A DNA stretch of 64,000 nucleotides, from assembly GCA_963711635.1 (NCBI GenBank), contig CAVQEZ010000022.1, forward strand, positions 24,803 through 88,802, given 5' to 3'. The stretch is from CADEED01 sp963711635. GTDB lineage: Bacteria > Pseudomonadota > Gammaproteobacteria > Steroidobacterales > Steroidobacteraceae. The notes beneath the pieces are model-generated. The model had not been told where the DNA came from and did no database searches. It saw only the letters and a program-made list of their open reading frames with translations. This document shows positions 20,732 to 30,672 of this stretch, one piece after another. Position 1 is the stretch's first letter. Each line of letters starts with the position of its first letter. Position numbers and translations under genes: made by a program.

Positions 20732-20788
20732 GCTCCGCCGTATACCGCGCGACGACGCCCGATGCCAGTGTCCGCGTCACCTGCTGCG

Positions 20789-21169
20789 TTATTCGTCCTT
20801 CTTGTACGCGCGATGACAGGATTTGCAATTGCGTGACAGCTCGCTGGCGGTATTCGCGGCCGTGTCGAAATCCTTCGCGGCCACGGCCTGAGCGACCGAG
20901 GCGAGCAGCGCACGGCTCTTGCGCGCCATGTCCACGCCGTCGGGCGCGTCGCCACGCTGCACGAAGTAACTCTCGACCTCGATGAACAAGGTATCGAGCG
21001 TGTGCGCGTCAGCGCCGGCGGCCTCGACGTCCTGCTGTGCGATGTTGGAAGCCAGGCTCTTCGACGCCTCGTCGATGGTCTCCATGACGAATTCGTCGAG
21101 CCCGACGGCGGCCAGCGCCGCGCCCGCCGCGAGCAACAACACCGCGGCGAGGAATCCCTTGCGCCTCAT
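20789..21169 (-). CDS. Small periplasmic c-type cytochrome (cytochrome c'-like)
   Basis: 126 aa with a signal peptide (FLAAVLLLAAGAALA). The heme site is at the very C terminus (CKSCHRAYKKDE), the arrangement of four-helix cytochrome c'/c556 proteins, though the chain is short. The ATG at 21169 comes one base after the stop of the DUF1501 gene, so the two are translationally linked. It probably carries electrons to or from the reaction of the DUF1553/DUF1501 proteins. Confidence 0.8.
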   Translation of the reverse strand: MRRKGFLAAVLLLAAGAALAAVGLDEFVMETIDEASKSLASNIAQQDVEAAGADAHTLDTLFIEVESYFVQRGDAPDGVDMARKSRALLASVAQAVAAKDFDTAANTASELSRNCKSCHRAYKKDE

Positions 21170-21170
21170 T

Positions 21171-22625
21171 TCAACCCAGCACTTCCCTGACAACCTTGCC
21201 GTACACCACGGTCGGGCGCTCCGACCTTCCCTCGTGCAGGTAGATGGTCTTGAGATGATCGAGCCCGATGCGTTCGAGCACCGTGGCGTGCAGGTCGTAA
21301 GTGTCGACGGCCTTCGCTTCGTCGGCGTTCTGCAGGCCGATGGCGTCGGTCTCACCGTACGAAGTGCCGGCCTTCACGCCCGCGCCCGCAAGCCATTGGG
21401 TGTAGCCCCAGGGGTTGTGGTCCCGACCGGAGCCCGACTGGCCATAGGAAGTCCGGCCGAATTCCGCGGTCCAGACGACCAGCGTGCTGTCGAGCAACCC
21501 GCGTGCCTTGAGATCGGCCAGCAATCCGGCCACCGGTTTGTCGACCATGCGTGCCTGCGCGGTGTGATTCTCCTCGAGGTAGTCGTGCGCATCCCAGTCC
21601 TTCTCCTCGCCCGCGGCGCCCGAGACCACCTGGACGAAGCGCACACCGTTCTCCACCAGGCGCCGAGCGCGCAGCAGGTTGGTCCCGTAGTCGTTGGTGG
21701 CTTCCTCGCCGATACCATAGAGCTTGCGGGTCTCCTCGCTTTCCTTCGCGAGGTCGACGACGCCGGGCACCGTGGCCTGCATGCGCGCCGCGAGCTCGTA
21801 GGCCTCGATGCGCGCGCGCACCTCGCTGTCGTCCGGATAGGCCTTGGCGCGATGCTGGTTGAAGCGCTTCAGCAGATCCAGATCGCTGCGCTGCTGCGCG
21901 GCCGACATGAGCTCCGGACGCTCGAGAAAAAGGATGGGTGAATCGCCGAGCTGGATGGGAATGCCCTGGTAGACGGCGGGCAGAAATCCAGAGCAGTAGT
22001 TCACCGAGCCACCTTCCAGGCCGCGGCCGCCATTCGAGAGCACGATGTAGGCCGGCAGATCGCGGTTCGCCGATCCCAGCGCGTACTGGACCCAGGCCCC
22101 CAACGAAGGACGGCCCGGCGTGAGCGCGCCGGTATTGAGCTTGAGCACCGAAATGTCATGCGTGGCACCGATGGTCACGCTCGACTTGATGAACGCCAGG
22201 TCGTCGGCACGTTGCGCCAGGTGCGGCAACCAGTCCGAAAACCACGCGCCACTCTCGCCGTACTGCTTCCAGGTGCGCTTCGAGGCCAGTAGTTTGCCCA
22301 CACCGCCCTGTGTGCTGGTCTGGATTCCCTTCAGAAACGAATCCGGCACCACCTGGCCGTGCAGCTTGTACAGGTCGGGCTTGTAGTCGAACAGGTCCTG
22401 GGTGGCCGGCGCGCCGATCATGTGCAACCAGATGATGGACTTGGCCTTGGGCGCGAAGTGCGGCGCCTTGGGCGCGAGCGGATCCACGTAGGGATTGCCC
22501 GCGGCCAGCTGCGCTGCCTCGAGCGTGGAAAATATGCCGCCACGACCGATCAGTGAGCCCACGGTGAGCGCACCGATGCCCTGGCTGGCGTTCCGAATGA
22601 AATTGCGACGTGAAGTAGTTGTCAT
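21171..22625 (-). CDS. DUF1501 protein, Tat-exported
   Basis: 484 aa. The leader MTTTSRRNFIRNASQGIG is a twin-arginine signal. The body matches DUF1501, a family with an alkaline phosphatase/sulfatase-like fold, with IIWLHMIGAPATQDLFDYKP, FGRTSYGQSGSGRDHNPWGYTQ and a C-terminal HLKTIYLHEGR. DUF1501 and DUF1553 genes are paired very often in Planctomycetes and sporadically elsewhere; their biochemistry is not settled. Here the pair is five bases apart, downstream of a TonB-dependent receptor. Confidence 0.9.
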   Translation of the reverse strand: MTTTSRRNFIRNASQGIGALTVGSLIGRGGIFSTLEAAQLAAGNPYVDPLAPKAPHFAPKAKSIIWLHMIGAPATQDLFDYKPDLYKLHGQVVPDSFLKGIQTSTQGGVGKLLASKRTWKQYGESGAWFSDWLPHLAQRADDLAFIKSSVTIGATHDISVLKLNTGALTPGRPSLGAWVQYALGSANRDLPAYIVLSNGGRGLEGGSVNYCSGFLPAVYQGIPIQLGDSPILFLERPELMSAAQQRSDLDLLKRFNQHRAKAYPDDSEVRARIEAYELAARMQATVPGVVDLAKESEETRKLYGIGEEATNDYGTNLLRARRLVENGVRFVQVVSGAAGEEKDWDAHDYLEENHTAQARMVDKPVAGLLADLKARGLLDSTLVVWTAEFGRTSYGQSGSGRDHNPWGYTQWLAGAGVKAGTSYGETDAIGLQNADEAKAVDTYDLHATVLERIGLDHLKTIYLHEGRSERPTVVYGKVVREVLG

Positions 22626-22630
22626 GACTC

Positions 22631-25049
22631 TCAGTACCGGTAGACGAATTCGTTGGCGTTGGCGAGCGTGTGCGCGAGGTCGACGAAGGCCTTGTCGCGC
22701 GCGGCCGCGCGGATTTCCGGGCTCGGTGCGGGCGCGGCCACTTTCGTGGCGCCCTCGCCGCGTTGCCTCCCTTGCTCGCCCTCAGCCAGCTGCTCACCCA
22801 GCAGCTTTTCCTGCTCGCGCAGGAAGGCGACCAGCAGTTGCCGCTCCTGCCGGTCGGGGCCACGCGCGTACAGGATCCGGAACAGGCGATCGAGCCGGGC
22901 GTTGTTGTTAGGTCCGGCCTCGCGCGCCACGCGCGCGCGCCAGCGATTGCGACCACTGGTATACCAGGTCGTTGTTGAACAGGGTCAACGACTGCTGCGG
23001 CGTCGTGGTCACGTCGCGCCGGCTGTGCGCCAGCTGCGGCGAAGCCATGTCGAAGGCCTCGAGCATGGGATACGGCACGCTGCGGCGCGTATACACGTAC
23101 AGGCTGCGGCGGTTCTGCTCTCCCGGGTCTTTCGAAGTCACCCAGAAACCCGGCACGCGCCGCGTCGACTGCTTCATCACGGCGTCGGGAATATGCGGAT
23201 AGACGCTGGGACCACCCACCTTCTCCACCAGCAGTCCCGAGGCCGCGAGCAGCGAGTCGCGGATCTGCTCGGCGTCGAGGCGCTTGCGCGGATACAGCGC
23301 CAGCAGCTTGTTTTCCGGATCCACGGCGAACGCGTCCTCGCGATGCGCCGACGACTGGCGGTATACCGAGGACAGCAGGATCTGACGCTGCAGCCGCTTC
23401 ACGCTCCACTGCTGCTGGTGCACGAAGTCATCGGCCAGCCAGTCGAGCAGCTCGGGATGCGTGGGCCGTGCGCCGGACTTGCCGAAGTTGCTGACCGACT
23501 TCACCAGCCCGTCGCCGAACAGCTGCGCCCATACGCGATTCACAAACACGCGCGCGGTCAACGGATTGCGATCACTGGCGATCCACCCGGCCAGCGCCGT
23601 ACGCCGGCCCGAAGAATTGGCCGTTGCCGTGATCTCGGGAGTGGTGTCATCCGGCGTGATGGCCTTGGGGAACGCCGGCCGCACTTCTTCGAGCGGCCGC
23701 AGATGGTTGCCGCCCATGTACACATGCTGGAGGGTCGACGCGTCAGCCTGGCCGAGCTCGGTGATGCCCGAGATCACCGTGAAGCCCTGCACCGGCTTGA
23801 TGTCGTCGAAGTTCTTGAATTCCTTGACCAGCTTCTGGTACTGCTCGCGCTCGTCCTTGTGGCGCGCCTTGAGCTCGTCACTGATGTTCGGGTCGACCAG
23901 GTCGGTGTCGACCACGTTCTTGAAGTACGCGTTCGCGAGGCCCTGGTAGTTGACGTCGTATTTGAAATCGTAGTTGTTGCGCACGATGAACTGGCGGAAG
24001 CGGTAGTTGATCCAGCGATCGAGCGAGTTCCACTCGCCCTGCGGCTTCTCCAGCGACTTGCGCCCGTCTTCGTAGAAGCGTTCGCGTGCGTACTGCATGA
24101 TGCCGGCGTCGAAGGGCTTCACGTACTCGGCAATGGCGGCGCGCGCCGGTGCGGTGGCGTCTTCCCACTTTGCAAGATCCGCCTTGTATTTCTGCGCGCG
24201 TTGATCCAGCTCGCTCAGCGGCAGGTCGTCGCTGGGCACGGAATTGGCGAAGAATGCCTGCAGCGAGAAATAATCCTTCTGCGAGATCGGGTCGGACTTG
24301 TGGTTGTGGCAGCGCGCGCACTCCAACGTCTGGCCGAGAAACACCGTGCCCACGGTGTCCGTCATGTCGGTGATGCTCTGGTAACGCTTGAGCACCAGGT
24401 CGCGATGATCCGGCGCGTCGGGGTAGCTGCGCAGGAAGCCGGTGGCAATCTGGGTCTCCTGGCTGCGTGTCGCGATCTCATCACCCGCGAGCTGCTCGCG
24501 GATGAACTGGTTGTAGGGCCTATCCTCGTTGAAGGCCCTGATGACGTAGTCTCGATAACGCCACATGCCCGGCCGCTGTTCATCGTCCGAGTAGCCCGTG
24601 GTGTCCGCGTAACGCGCCAGGTCCAGCCAGCGGCGCGCCTGGCGCTCGCCGTAGTGCTCGGAGCCTAACAACCCATCGATGAGCTTTTCATAGGCATCAG
24701 GCGCCCGGTCCTCGATGAAAGCCTTGACCGCCTCGGGCGGCGGAATGACACCTACCACGTCCAGCCAGGCGCGCCGCGCGTAGCTGGCACGATCGGCATC
24801 TGGCGAAGGTTTCAGGCCCTTCTCTTCGAGCTTCGCGAGGATGAAGGCATCGATGGGAGTGCGCACCCAGGATTGCTGTGTGACTGACGGCACCGCCGGA
24901 CGCACCACGGGTTGATAGGCCCAGCGCGCCGTCTTCGCCGCGGCCAGCGGATCGGCGACCGGCTTGTCCGCCGAGGTGTCGGCGGCCGCGGCGCAGGACG
25001 CTACAATCATTCCCGCGACGAGAGCTGCCATTTTCGAAAGTGAAGTCAT
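22631..25049 (-). CDS. DUF1549/DUF1553 (PSCyt2-PSD1) lipoprotein (one frameshift)
   Basis: About 805 aa after removing one base in a CG-repeat near 22930. The leader ends VASC, a lipobox. A DUF1549 (PSCyt2) region (PIDAFILAKLEEKGLKPSPDAD, then RRAWLDVVGVIPP and YGERQARRWLDLARYADTTGY) and DUF1553 (PSD1; ALAGWIASDRNPLTARVFVNRVWAQLFG) are both present. The PSCyt1 cytochrome domain often fused to this family is missing; a free cytochrome gene at 20789 may replace it. CARCHNHKSDP, with a CxxCH, is visible near residue 250 and could bind heme. Stop-to-start distances to neighbours are 9 and 5 nt. Confidence 0.9.
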
Positions 25050-25058
25050 GGTGGATCC

Positions 25059-27713
25059 TCAGAAGCGGCCGTTGAGCGTGAGTCCGTACAGCCTCGGCAG
25101 CGCGGGCGCGTACGCATTCCAGGTCTGGTTGCGCCGCGTGTCGTCGTTGAGCGCGTTCTTGACGTACAGCGTCAGGTCCCAGCTGCGGTCATCACGCGAC
25201 AGGCCAATCGAGAGGTCGGTGATGGTGTTGTCATCGATCCAGCCGTAGCTCGACAGCGCATTGTCGGAATTGAAGCGGCTCGAGTACGCGGTATTGATGC
25301 TGGCGTGGAATTCCTTGTTGCTCAGCACCGGGATGTAGTACTCGGCACCCACGTCGAAGGTCCACTTGGCCGCGCCCGGCAGCACGTAGTCAGAGACGTC
25401 GCGATACGGCGCGCTGAGATTGCCGTTCTCCACTGGCTGCGCGGAATTCGGGAAGTCCGTGTAACGCGCGTCGTTCCAGGCACCCGCCAGCCGGATCTGC
25501 GTGTGCGGGATGGCGTTCAGCACCGCGTCGATCTCCACGCCCTTGACGGTGACCTTGGGCACGTTGCCCGTGGCACTGGCGTAGCTCGGTTCGGCGTTCG
25601 GATTCGTGACTCGATTCAGGTTGGTGGTGTACTCGTCGTAGATACGTACCGCCTGCTGGTAGTTGGTGATCTCGCTCTGGAATGCGGCAACGTTCACTAG
25701 CAGGTTGTTCTGCAGCCAGCTGGATTTGAGACCGATCTCATAGACCTCGTTTTTTTCCGCCTCGACCAGCGCTGAGACACCGTTCACGACTTGCGGCACG
25801 CCGGCCTTCTCGCCGTGCTGCCAGGAGACATAGGCCACCAGGTCGTCGCTGATGCGATAGCTGGGGCTGACCACCCAGGTGGGCTGCGTGTCCTCGAAGC
25901 TTTCGGCCACCACGGGTGCCCACAAAACACCGATCTGCGCGGCGCGGATGTTTTTGGCGGCGCCGACCTGTGCACGTTGCGCCGCCGTGAGCGCCGCATA
26001 GCTCGCGACGCCGAAATACTTCAGCGCCACCTGGTCCGCCTGGGCCAGCTGCTGGGCGGAATTGGCGCCGGCGACGAGATTGCCGTTATTCGCCGAGGCG
26101 AAGCCGCCCAGATCCACGCCATTCACGGCCACGGGATTCAGGTCCGCGCCGTAGCCCTGCTGCACGATGCCGGCACTCACGGTGTTCTCGCGTTCCTCAC
26201 GCGTGAGCCTGGCGCCGGTAGTCAGCGTGAATTTTTCACCGAAGTGCCAGTTGGCTTCGCCAAAGATCGCCGCGCTGCGGTTCTCGATGTGCTGCACGCC
26301 GTTTTGGCGCCACAACACGTTCAGCGAATTCTCCATGAGCCCGCGACCCGCGGGGTCGGCATCGAGCAGCGCGTACTGCGCATTGCTCGCGAACCAGGCA
26401 CCGGCATCGCCACCGAACACCGCATTGGAGATGCCGGTGTTTTTCGAATCGATGAGGAAGATGCCCGCCGCCCAATCGACCACCTCCGACACCTGCGATG
26501 TCACGCGAAACTCCTGAGTGACCTGCCGGTACTTCAGGTTCTGTCCGGCGGCGGTCTGCACGTCGAACACCGTGCCCTCGTCGTCGCGGAAGGCATTGAA
26601 GTAGTAGTCACGCCAGCCCGTGACGGAGCGCAGCTCGAAGTTCTCGGCGAGCTGCCACTGCAGTTCGAGCCCGACGCCGTTGGTTCCCGTCACCACGCCC
26701 TGCTGCGAGTCGCTGGAGATGTAGCGATCGGAAAGGAAGTCCGACTGGTAGGTGTAATCGCCGTTCTGCAGGAACCAGCGCCGGTTGAGGCGTGTGACCG
26801 CGTCGGTGCTGCGTGGATTCGCAGTGCCGTCGGCGTAGAACACCGGCGTCGGCGTATTGAAAAAATTGGTCGAGCCGATGTTGACGTTCTCGCTGTTGCG
26901 CGGATGGATGTCCAGCGACAGGCGCGCGTTGAAAGTGTCGGAAGGTTCCAGCAGCAACTGCACGCGCGCCGCCACGCGATCGGAGTTGATGTAGTTGTTG
27001 TCGGGGTTGTAGTTGTTGACCAGGAAGCCGCCGCCCTTGTTCACGTGCAGCGAAGCGCGATAGGCCAGCAAATCGTCGATCAGCGGCCCCGTGGTCGCCA
27101 CCGTGGCCTGCACGTTGCCGTTGGCGTTACCGTAGTCCTGCCCTTCGAACTGGTTGAAACCGATCGAGAAGTCGGTGCTGCGCGTGAACGACGGCCGCCG
27201 CGTGGTGATGCGCAGCGCTCCGAGCGTGGAATTCTTGCCGTAAGAAGTCCCCTGCGGGCCGCGCCGCACTTCCACGGTGTCGATATCGAAGAAGTTGAAG
27301 CTGGCGAGCGGGTTGTAGGCGTAGGCAACGCCGTCGACGTTGATGCCCACCGACGGATCCGCGGCCTGGTTGTTGCCGATCTTGCCGACGCCACGGATCG
27401 AGTAGTTGCTGGTCTGGCTGTTGCCGTAGTTCCACTTCACATTGGCGAGCCGCTTGGTGATCGAGTCGAGATTCACCGCGTTCTCGCGCGTCAGGTCCGC
27501 GCCGCTGATGGTGGAAATCGACTGCGGCAGGTCGCGCACGATCTGCAGGTCCTTGGTGCCCGTGACCACGACCGTCTCGAGCGCCGAGTTGTCGAGCGTG
27601 ACGACGGCCGCGCCGGCCACACCCGCGGCGCTGGATGCTTCTTCCTGCTGTGCTTGCGCGGTGCCGGCGAGCAGCGCCGCGGCACCCATGAACCAGAATT
27701 TCGAATTGAACAT
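25059..27713 (-). CDS. TonB-dependent outer-membrane receptor
   Basis: 884 aa, intact. The signal peptide ends GTAQA; a TonB-box-like ETVVVTG follows at about residue 46, then a plug domain (LPQSISTISGADLTREN, VRRGPQGTSYGKNSTLGALRI) and a 22-strand-type barrel ending LYGLTLNGRF with a terminal Phe. The ligand is unknown; the operon suggests an organic substrate handled in the periplasm by the co-encoded oxidoreductases and hydrolases. The gene lies 93 nt after the SMP-30 gene and 9 nt before the DUF1553 gene. Confidence 0.93.
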   Translation of the reverse strand: MFNSKFWFMGAAALLAGTAQAQQEEASSAAGVAGAAVVTLDNSALETVVVTGTKDLQIVRDLPQSISTISGADLTRENAVNLDSITKRLANVKWNYGNSQTSNYSIRGVGKIGNNQAADPSVGINVDGVAYAYNPLASFNFFDIDTVEVRRGPQGTSYGKNSTLGALRITTRRPSFTRSTDFSIGFNQFEGQDYGNANGNVQATVATTGPLIDDLLAYRASLHVNKGGGFLVNNYNPDNNYINSDRVAARVQLLLEPSDTFNARLSLDIHPRNSENVNIGSTNFFNTPTPVFYADGTANPRSTDAVTRLNRRWFLQNGDYTYQSDFLSDRYISSDSQQGVVTGTNGVGLELQWQLAENFELRSVTGWRDYYFNAFRDDEGTVFDVQTAAGQNLKYRQVTQEFRVTSQVSEVVDWAAGIFLIDSKNTGISNAVFGGDAGAWFASNAQYALLDADPAGRGLMENSLNVLWRQNGVQHIENRSAAIFGEANWHFGEKFTLTTGARLTREERENTVSAGIVQQGYGADLNPVAVNGVDLGGFASANNGNLVAGANSAQQLAQADQVALKYFGVASYAALTAAQRAQVGAAKNIRAAQIGVLWAPVVAESFEDTQPTWVVSPSYRISDDLVAYVSWQHGEKAGVPQVVNGVSALVEAEKNEVYEIGLKSSWLQNNLLVNVAAFQSEITNYQQAVRIYDEYTTNLNRVTNPNAEPSYASATGNVPKVTVKGVEIDAVLNAIPHTQIRLAGAWNDARYTDFPNSAQPVENGNLSAPYRDVSDYVLPGAAKWTFDVGAEYYIPVLSNKEFHASINTAYSSRFNSDNALSSYGWIDDNTITDLSIGLSRDDRSWDLTLYVKNALNDDTRRNQTWNAYAPALPRLYGLTLNGRF

Positions 27714-27806
27714 GAAACTACTCCGAATGACGCGAGCGACGCGCGCGTCGCCCGATAAAGCCGCTGGTTGGAATGGAAGGAGCCACGCGGCGACGACAGG
27801 GCCAGC

Positions 27807-28787
27807 TCATTTCGCACGCTCCGCATTGCCGGCCAACAACGTCGGGATCTTCCAGACGCTGCCGCGGCCGACGATATAGAGCGTCTTGCGGTCGCCACCG
27901 GCGAAGGCCAGGTTCTGCGGCGGCTTGGGCGTGGCGATGATTCCGAGGGATTTGCCGTCGGGCGCGAACACCTGCACGCCCGCCGAGCTGGCCACGTAGA
28001 CATTGCCGCGAGCATCGGTGGCCAACCCATCCGCGCCGCTCGAAGGCCCGTTCTCCGTCTGGCGGAATCCCGCGAGTTTTGCGAACTTGCGTTGCGGACC
28101 TACCTTGCCCGCCGCGACGTCGTAGGCCAGCACGTGCTCACCGTAGGTGTCGGCCACGTACAGCACTTTCTCGTCGGGGCTGAGCTGGACGCCGTTGGGA
28201 CGCCCGAAGCCTCCGTCAATTCGCGTGACCCGACCGTCAGGCGCGCGGTAGTAGATAGCTGTGACCGGAGGCGCGACAGGCGCCGTGCTTACCTGCACGG
28301 CGCGAGCTTCGGCCAGTTGCTGCGGGCTGGCGCCCGGATCGGTGAAGTAAACTCCCCCGGCGCGGTCGATGACCAGGTCATTGGGTCGGTTGAACGGCCG
28401 TCCCTCGAAGCTGTCCGCCAACACGCGCGCCTTGTCGCGCGGGTACACGACGGCCAGCGCCGGCGTCGCGGTCTGCACCGCCACGACCTCGCCGGCAGCG
28501 TTGATGGCCAGTGAGTTCGCGCCACCCGTGTGTTCGAGAAAGACCTCGCTGGTGCCGTCAGGCTTGACGTGCACGATGCGGTCGGCGCGATTCTCGGTGA
28601 ACAGCAAACTACCGTCCGGCAGCCGAACCGGGCCTTCGGTGCCGTTGAAGCCCTCCAGTACCAGCTCCAGCTTGGTGCCGGGTGCGACGATACCGGGCAC
28701 GCCCTGCTGGGCGTCGTTGACAGGCACGGAGCTCGCGGTCACCACCAGTGGCAGCGCGGCGACGAGAACGGAAGCGGTGAGACTCAT
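27807..28787 (-). CDS. SMP-30/gluconolactonase-like periplasmic protein
   Basis: 326 aa with a signal peptide (LVAALPLVVTASS). A six-bladed beta-propeller of the SMP-30/gluconolaconase/LRE family is recognisable from FNGTEGPVRLPDGSLLFTEN, FNRPNDLVIDRAGGVYFTDP and GRPNGVQLSPDEKVLYVADT, which carry the Glu, Asn and Asp metal-ligand positions. The family hydrolyses sugar lactones and related esters with a divalent metal. An exported lactonase beside redox proteins suggests that a sugar or similar alcohol is oxidised to a lactone and opened in the periplasm. Confidence 0.88.
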   Translation of the reverse strand: MSLTASVLVAALPLVVTASSVPVNDAQQGVPGIVAPGTKLELVLEGFNGTEGPVRLPDGSLLFTENRADRIVHVKPDGTSEVFLEHTGGANSLAINAAGEVVAVQTATPALAVVYPRDKARVLADSFEGRPFNRPNDLVIDRAGGVYFTDPGASPQQLAEARAVQVSTAPVAPPVTAIYYRAPDGRVTRIDGGFGRPNGVQLSPDEKVLYVADTYGEHVLAYDVAAGKVGPQRKFAKLAGFRQTENGPSSGADGLATDARGNVYVASSAGVQVFAPDGKSLGIIATPKPPQNLAFAGGDRKTLYIVGRGSVWKIPTLLAGNAERAK

Positions 28788-28805
28788 GATTGACTCCGTG
28801 GACGG

Positions 28806-29501
28806 CTATTCAAAGCCGCCGGTGGTGACTTGCGGTGCTTGCGCGATCACGTACGCCAGCGTTGCGGCGAGGCCGGCGGCCAGCAGCAGTGCCAGCCACA
28901 GGCGCGACGCGCCGATTTCCTGCGAGGCGGGCACCTGCGCGGCGGGCTTGCGGCCGGTGAACATGGGCGTGACCAGGTCGTGTCTTGCGAAAATCAAATG
29001 CGCAGCCACGGCGAGCACGTGCAGCGCGGCGGCCGCGGCGATCCAGTAGAAGAGCAGCCGGTGCAGCGAAGTGAGCGCCAGGCTGCGCTCGTCGCTCACG
29101 TAGCCGTACAGCGGCCCGACGTTGAAGATCTCGTCGTTGGCGAACAGTCCCGTCACCGCCTGCACGGCAAGCGCGGCCAGCAGTGTCAGGGCCATGAGCG
29201 CACCGAGCGGATTGTGGCCGGGCGTGCTCACGCCTTGCGGCAAGGCGCGCAGATACTGGAGCATGGAGCGCGGGCCGCGCAGGAAATTGCCGAAGCGCGC
29301 GTGGCGTGTGCCGACGAATCCCCAGGCCAGGCGAAATACCACCAGCAGCAGCACCGCATAGCCGAACCAGCGGTGCAGCGCAAAGTACTGCACCCCGGCC
29401 ACGTGGCTCAGGTATGCGCCCGCAAATGCCAGCACCAGCGCCCAATGCGTGACGCGCACGGGCAGATCCCAGACACGGCGTGTGAGTGCGGTTTCGCTCA
29501 T
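28806..29501 (-). CDS. Cytochrome b561-family membrane protein
   Basis: 231 aa with four hydrophobic segments in the main body and one near the C terminus. Heme-ligand histidines are seen in VRVTHWALVLAF, ALHRWFGYAVLL and LTSLHRLLFYWIAAAAALHVLAV; the last two match the NiFe-hydrogenase-type cytochrome b family. It should pass electrons between periplasmic cytochrome c and the quinone pool. The ATG at 29501 is four bases after the stop of the cytochrome c' gene, supporting a functional pair. Confidence 0.88.
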   Translation of the reverse strand: MSETALTRRVWDLPVRVTHWALVLAFAGAYLSHVAGVQYFALHRWFGYAVLLLVVFRLAWGFVGTRHARFGNFLRGPRSMLQYLRALPQGVSTPGHNPLGALMALTLLAALAVQAVTGLFANDEIFNVGPLYGYVSDERSLALTSLHRLLFYWIAAAAALHVLAVAAHLIFARHDLVTPMFTGRKPAAQVPASQEIGASRLWLALLLAAGLAATLAYVIAQAPQVTTGGFE

Positions 29502-29505
29502 TGGA

Positions 29506-30012
29506 TCACTTGTTGCGGAACTTCTCGTGGCAGCCCTTGCAGTCATTGCCGACGGCGGCGACCGCCTCCTTGAACTCATCGGTGACGACGGAAGTGCGCG
29601 CGGAGATGCTGCTGAGCTCGATGGCGTGCTGCTGAAAGTCACGAACCCTTTGCTCGAATTCCAGGCGATTGCTCCAGATCTCGGGCTTCGCGCGCGTCCT
29701 GCCTTCGCGCGACACCTCCGGGTACGCGTCGCCGATGAAATGGGCGATGCTTGCCAGGCGTTCGGCGGTGACCGCGACCTGCGCGGATTTGAAATCGGAC
29801 TTGCCCTGCGCGATCTGCGCGAGCGGCTGAAAATTTCCTGCGACCACCTTGTAGACCGCCTGCCGATACTCGATGGCCTTCTCAGCTGGTGTGGGCTGCG
29901 GCGCGGCGGCACCCGCTGGCGCCTGCGCCGAAACGACGCCGATGCTCGTGCCCAGCACGGCCAGCGATGCGCAAACAAAGTAGATCCGCAAACTCGTCTT
30001 CGTATTCACCAT
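29506..30012 (-). CDS. Cytochrome c' family protein
   Basis: 168 aa with a signal peptide ending VVSAQA. A four-helix cytochrome c'/c556 architecture is indicated by AIEYRQAVYKVVAGNFQPLAQ in helix 1 and by the C-terminal heme site GNDCKGCHEKF. It is coupled to the b561 gene (4-nt gap) and follows a second cytochrome c' gene by 30 nt, so a two-cytochrome relay to the membrane is plausible. Confidence 0.9.
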   Translation of the reverse strand: MVNTKTSLRIYFVCASLAVLGTSIGVVSAQAPAGAAAPQPTPAEKAIEYRQAVYKVVAGNFQPLAQIAQGKSDFKSAQVAVTAERLASIAHFIGDAYPEVSREGRTRAKPEIWSNRLEFEQRVRDFQQHAIELSSISARTSVVTDEFKEAVAAVGNDCKGCHEKFRNK

Positions 30013-30042
30013 GTCATCTGCCCTTTTTTGGTATCCGTCACT

Positions 30043-30543
30043 TCAATCCGTGTCGCGATAGCGGTCGTGACAGGCCTTGCAGGCCTGCACCACGCGCGCG
30101 AACTGCGCCGTCACCGCGCCGTCGTCGCCGCTGGCCGCGCGTGTCGCCAGCACCCGCGTCTCGCGCGCGAACTCGTCACTCAACGCGCGGAATTTCGCCG
30201 CATCGGCGAACACCGTTTGGCGCGCCGTGGTCTCACGCCAGCCGCGTCCCTGGTCGGTGCCAACCGCGAACAGGTCGGCAAGGCCGGCATTCGCCACGGC
30301 GGACAATGCCTCGGCGGCGTTGGTGATCTCCCTGGGGTCGTGCCCTGCGGCCAGCGCCGACTTGATGCGCGCCGTGTTCCAGGCCAGGACCTGGAATGCT
30401 GACTGCCGCCACTTGATCAGCGCCTCCGGGCGCGGCGCGTTACCGGCCGGCACCGCGCTGGTGGCAATCATTCCAAATAGCAGCGCGCAAACCACGCGGT
30501 TACGAAAATCAAACCGTCCCTGGAGGCGCGGCAACTTCGACAT
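30043..30543 (-). CDS. Cytochrome c' family protein (second copy)
   Basis: 166 aa; hydrophobic leader around CALLFGMIATSAVPAG, helix-1 motif ALIKWRQSAFQVLAWNTARIK, and a C-terminal heme site VQACKACHDRYRDTD. The family and layout match the neighbour at 29506, but the sequences differ widely, so these are old paralogues. The start is uncertain: AAGG lies almost against the ATG at 30543, and a longer form from 30597 is possible. Confidence 0.85.
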   Translation of the reverse strand: MSKLPRLQGRFDFRNRVVCALLFGMIATSAVPAGNAPRPEALIKWRQSAFQVLAWNTARIKSALAAGHDPREITNAAEALSAVANAGLADLFAVGTDQGRGWRETTARQTVFADAAKFRALSDEFARETRVLATRAASGDDGAVTAQFARVVQACKACHDRYRDTD

Positions 30544-30672
30544 TCCTTCTATCCACTGTGTTGAGGTGCGCGCATAGAACATCACGCGCCGCGGCACGTG
30601 AGAACGATTCGTTTGGAATATGCGAATGCAGCGGCGCGATGATGCGCGCCACCGTGGTGCGAGATCCGGTAA

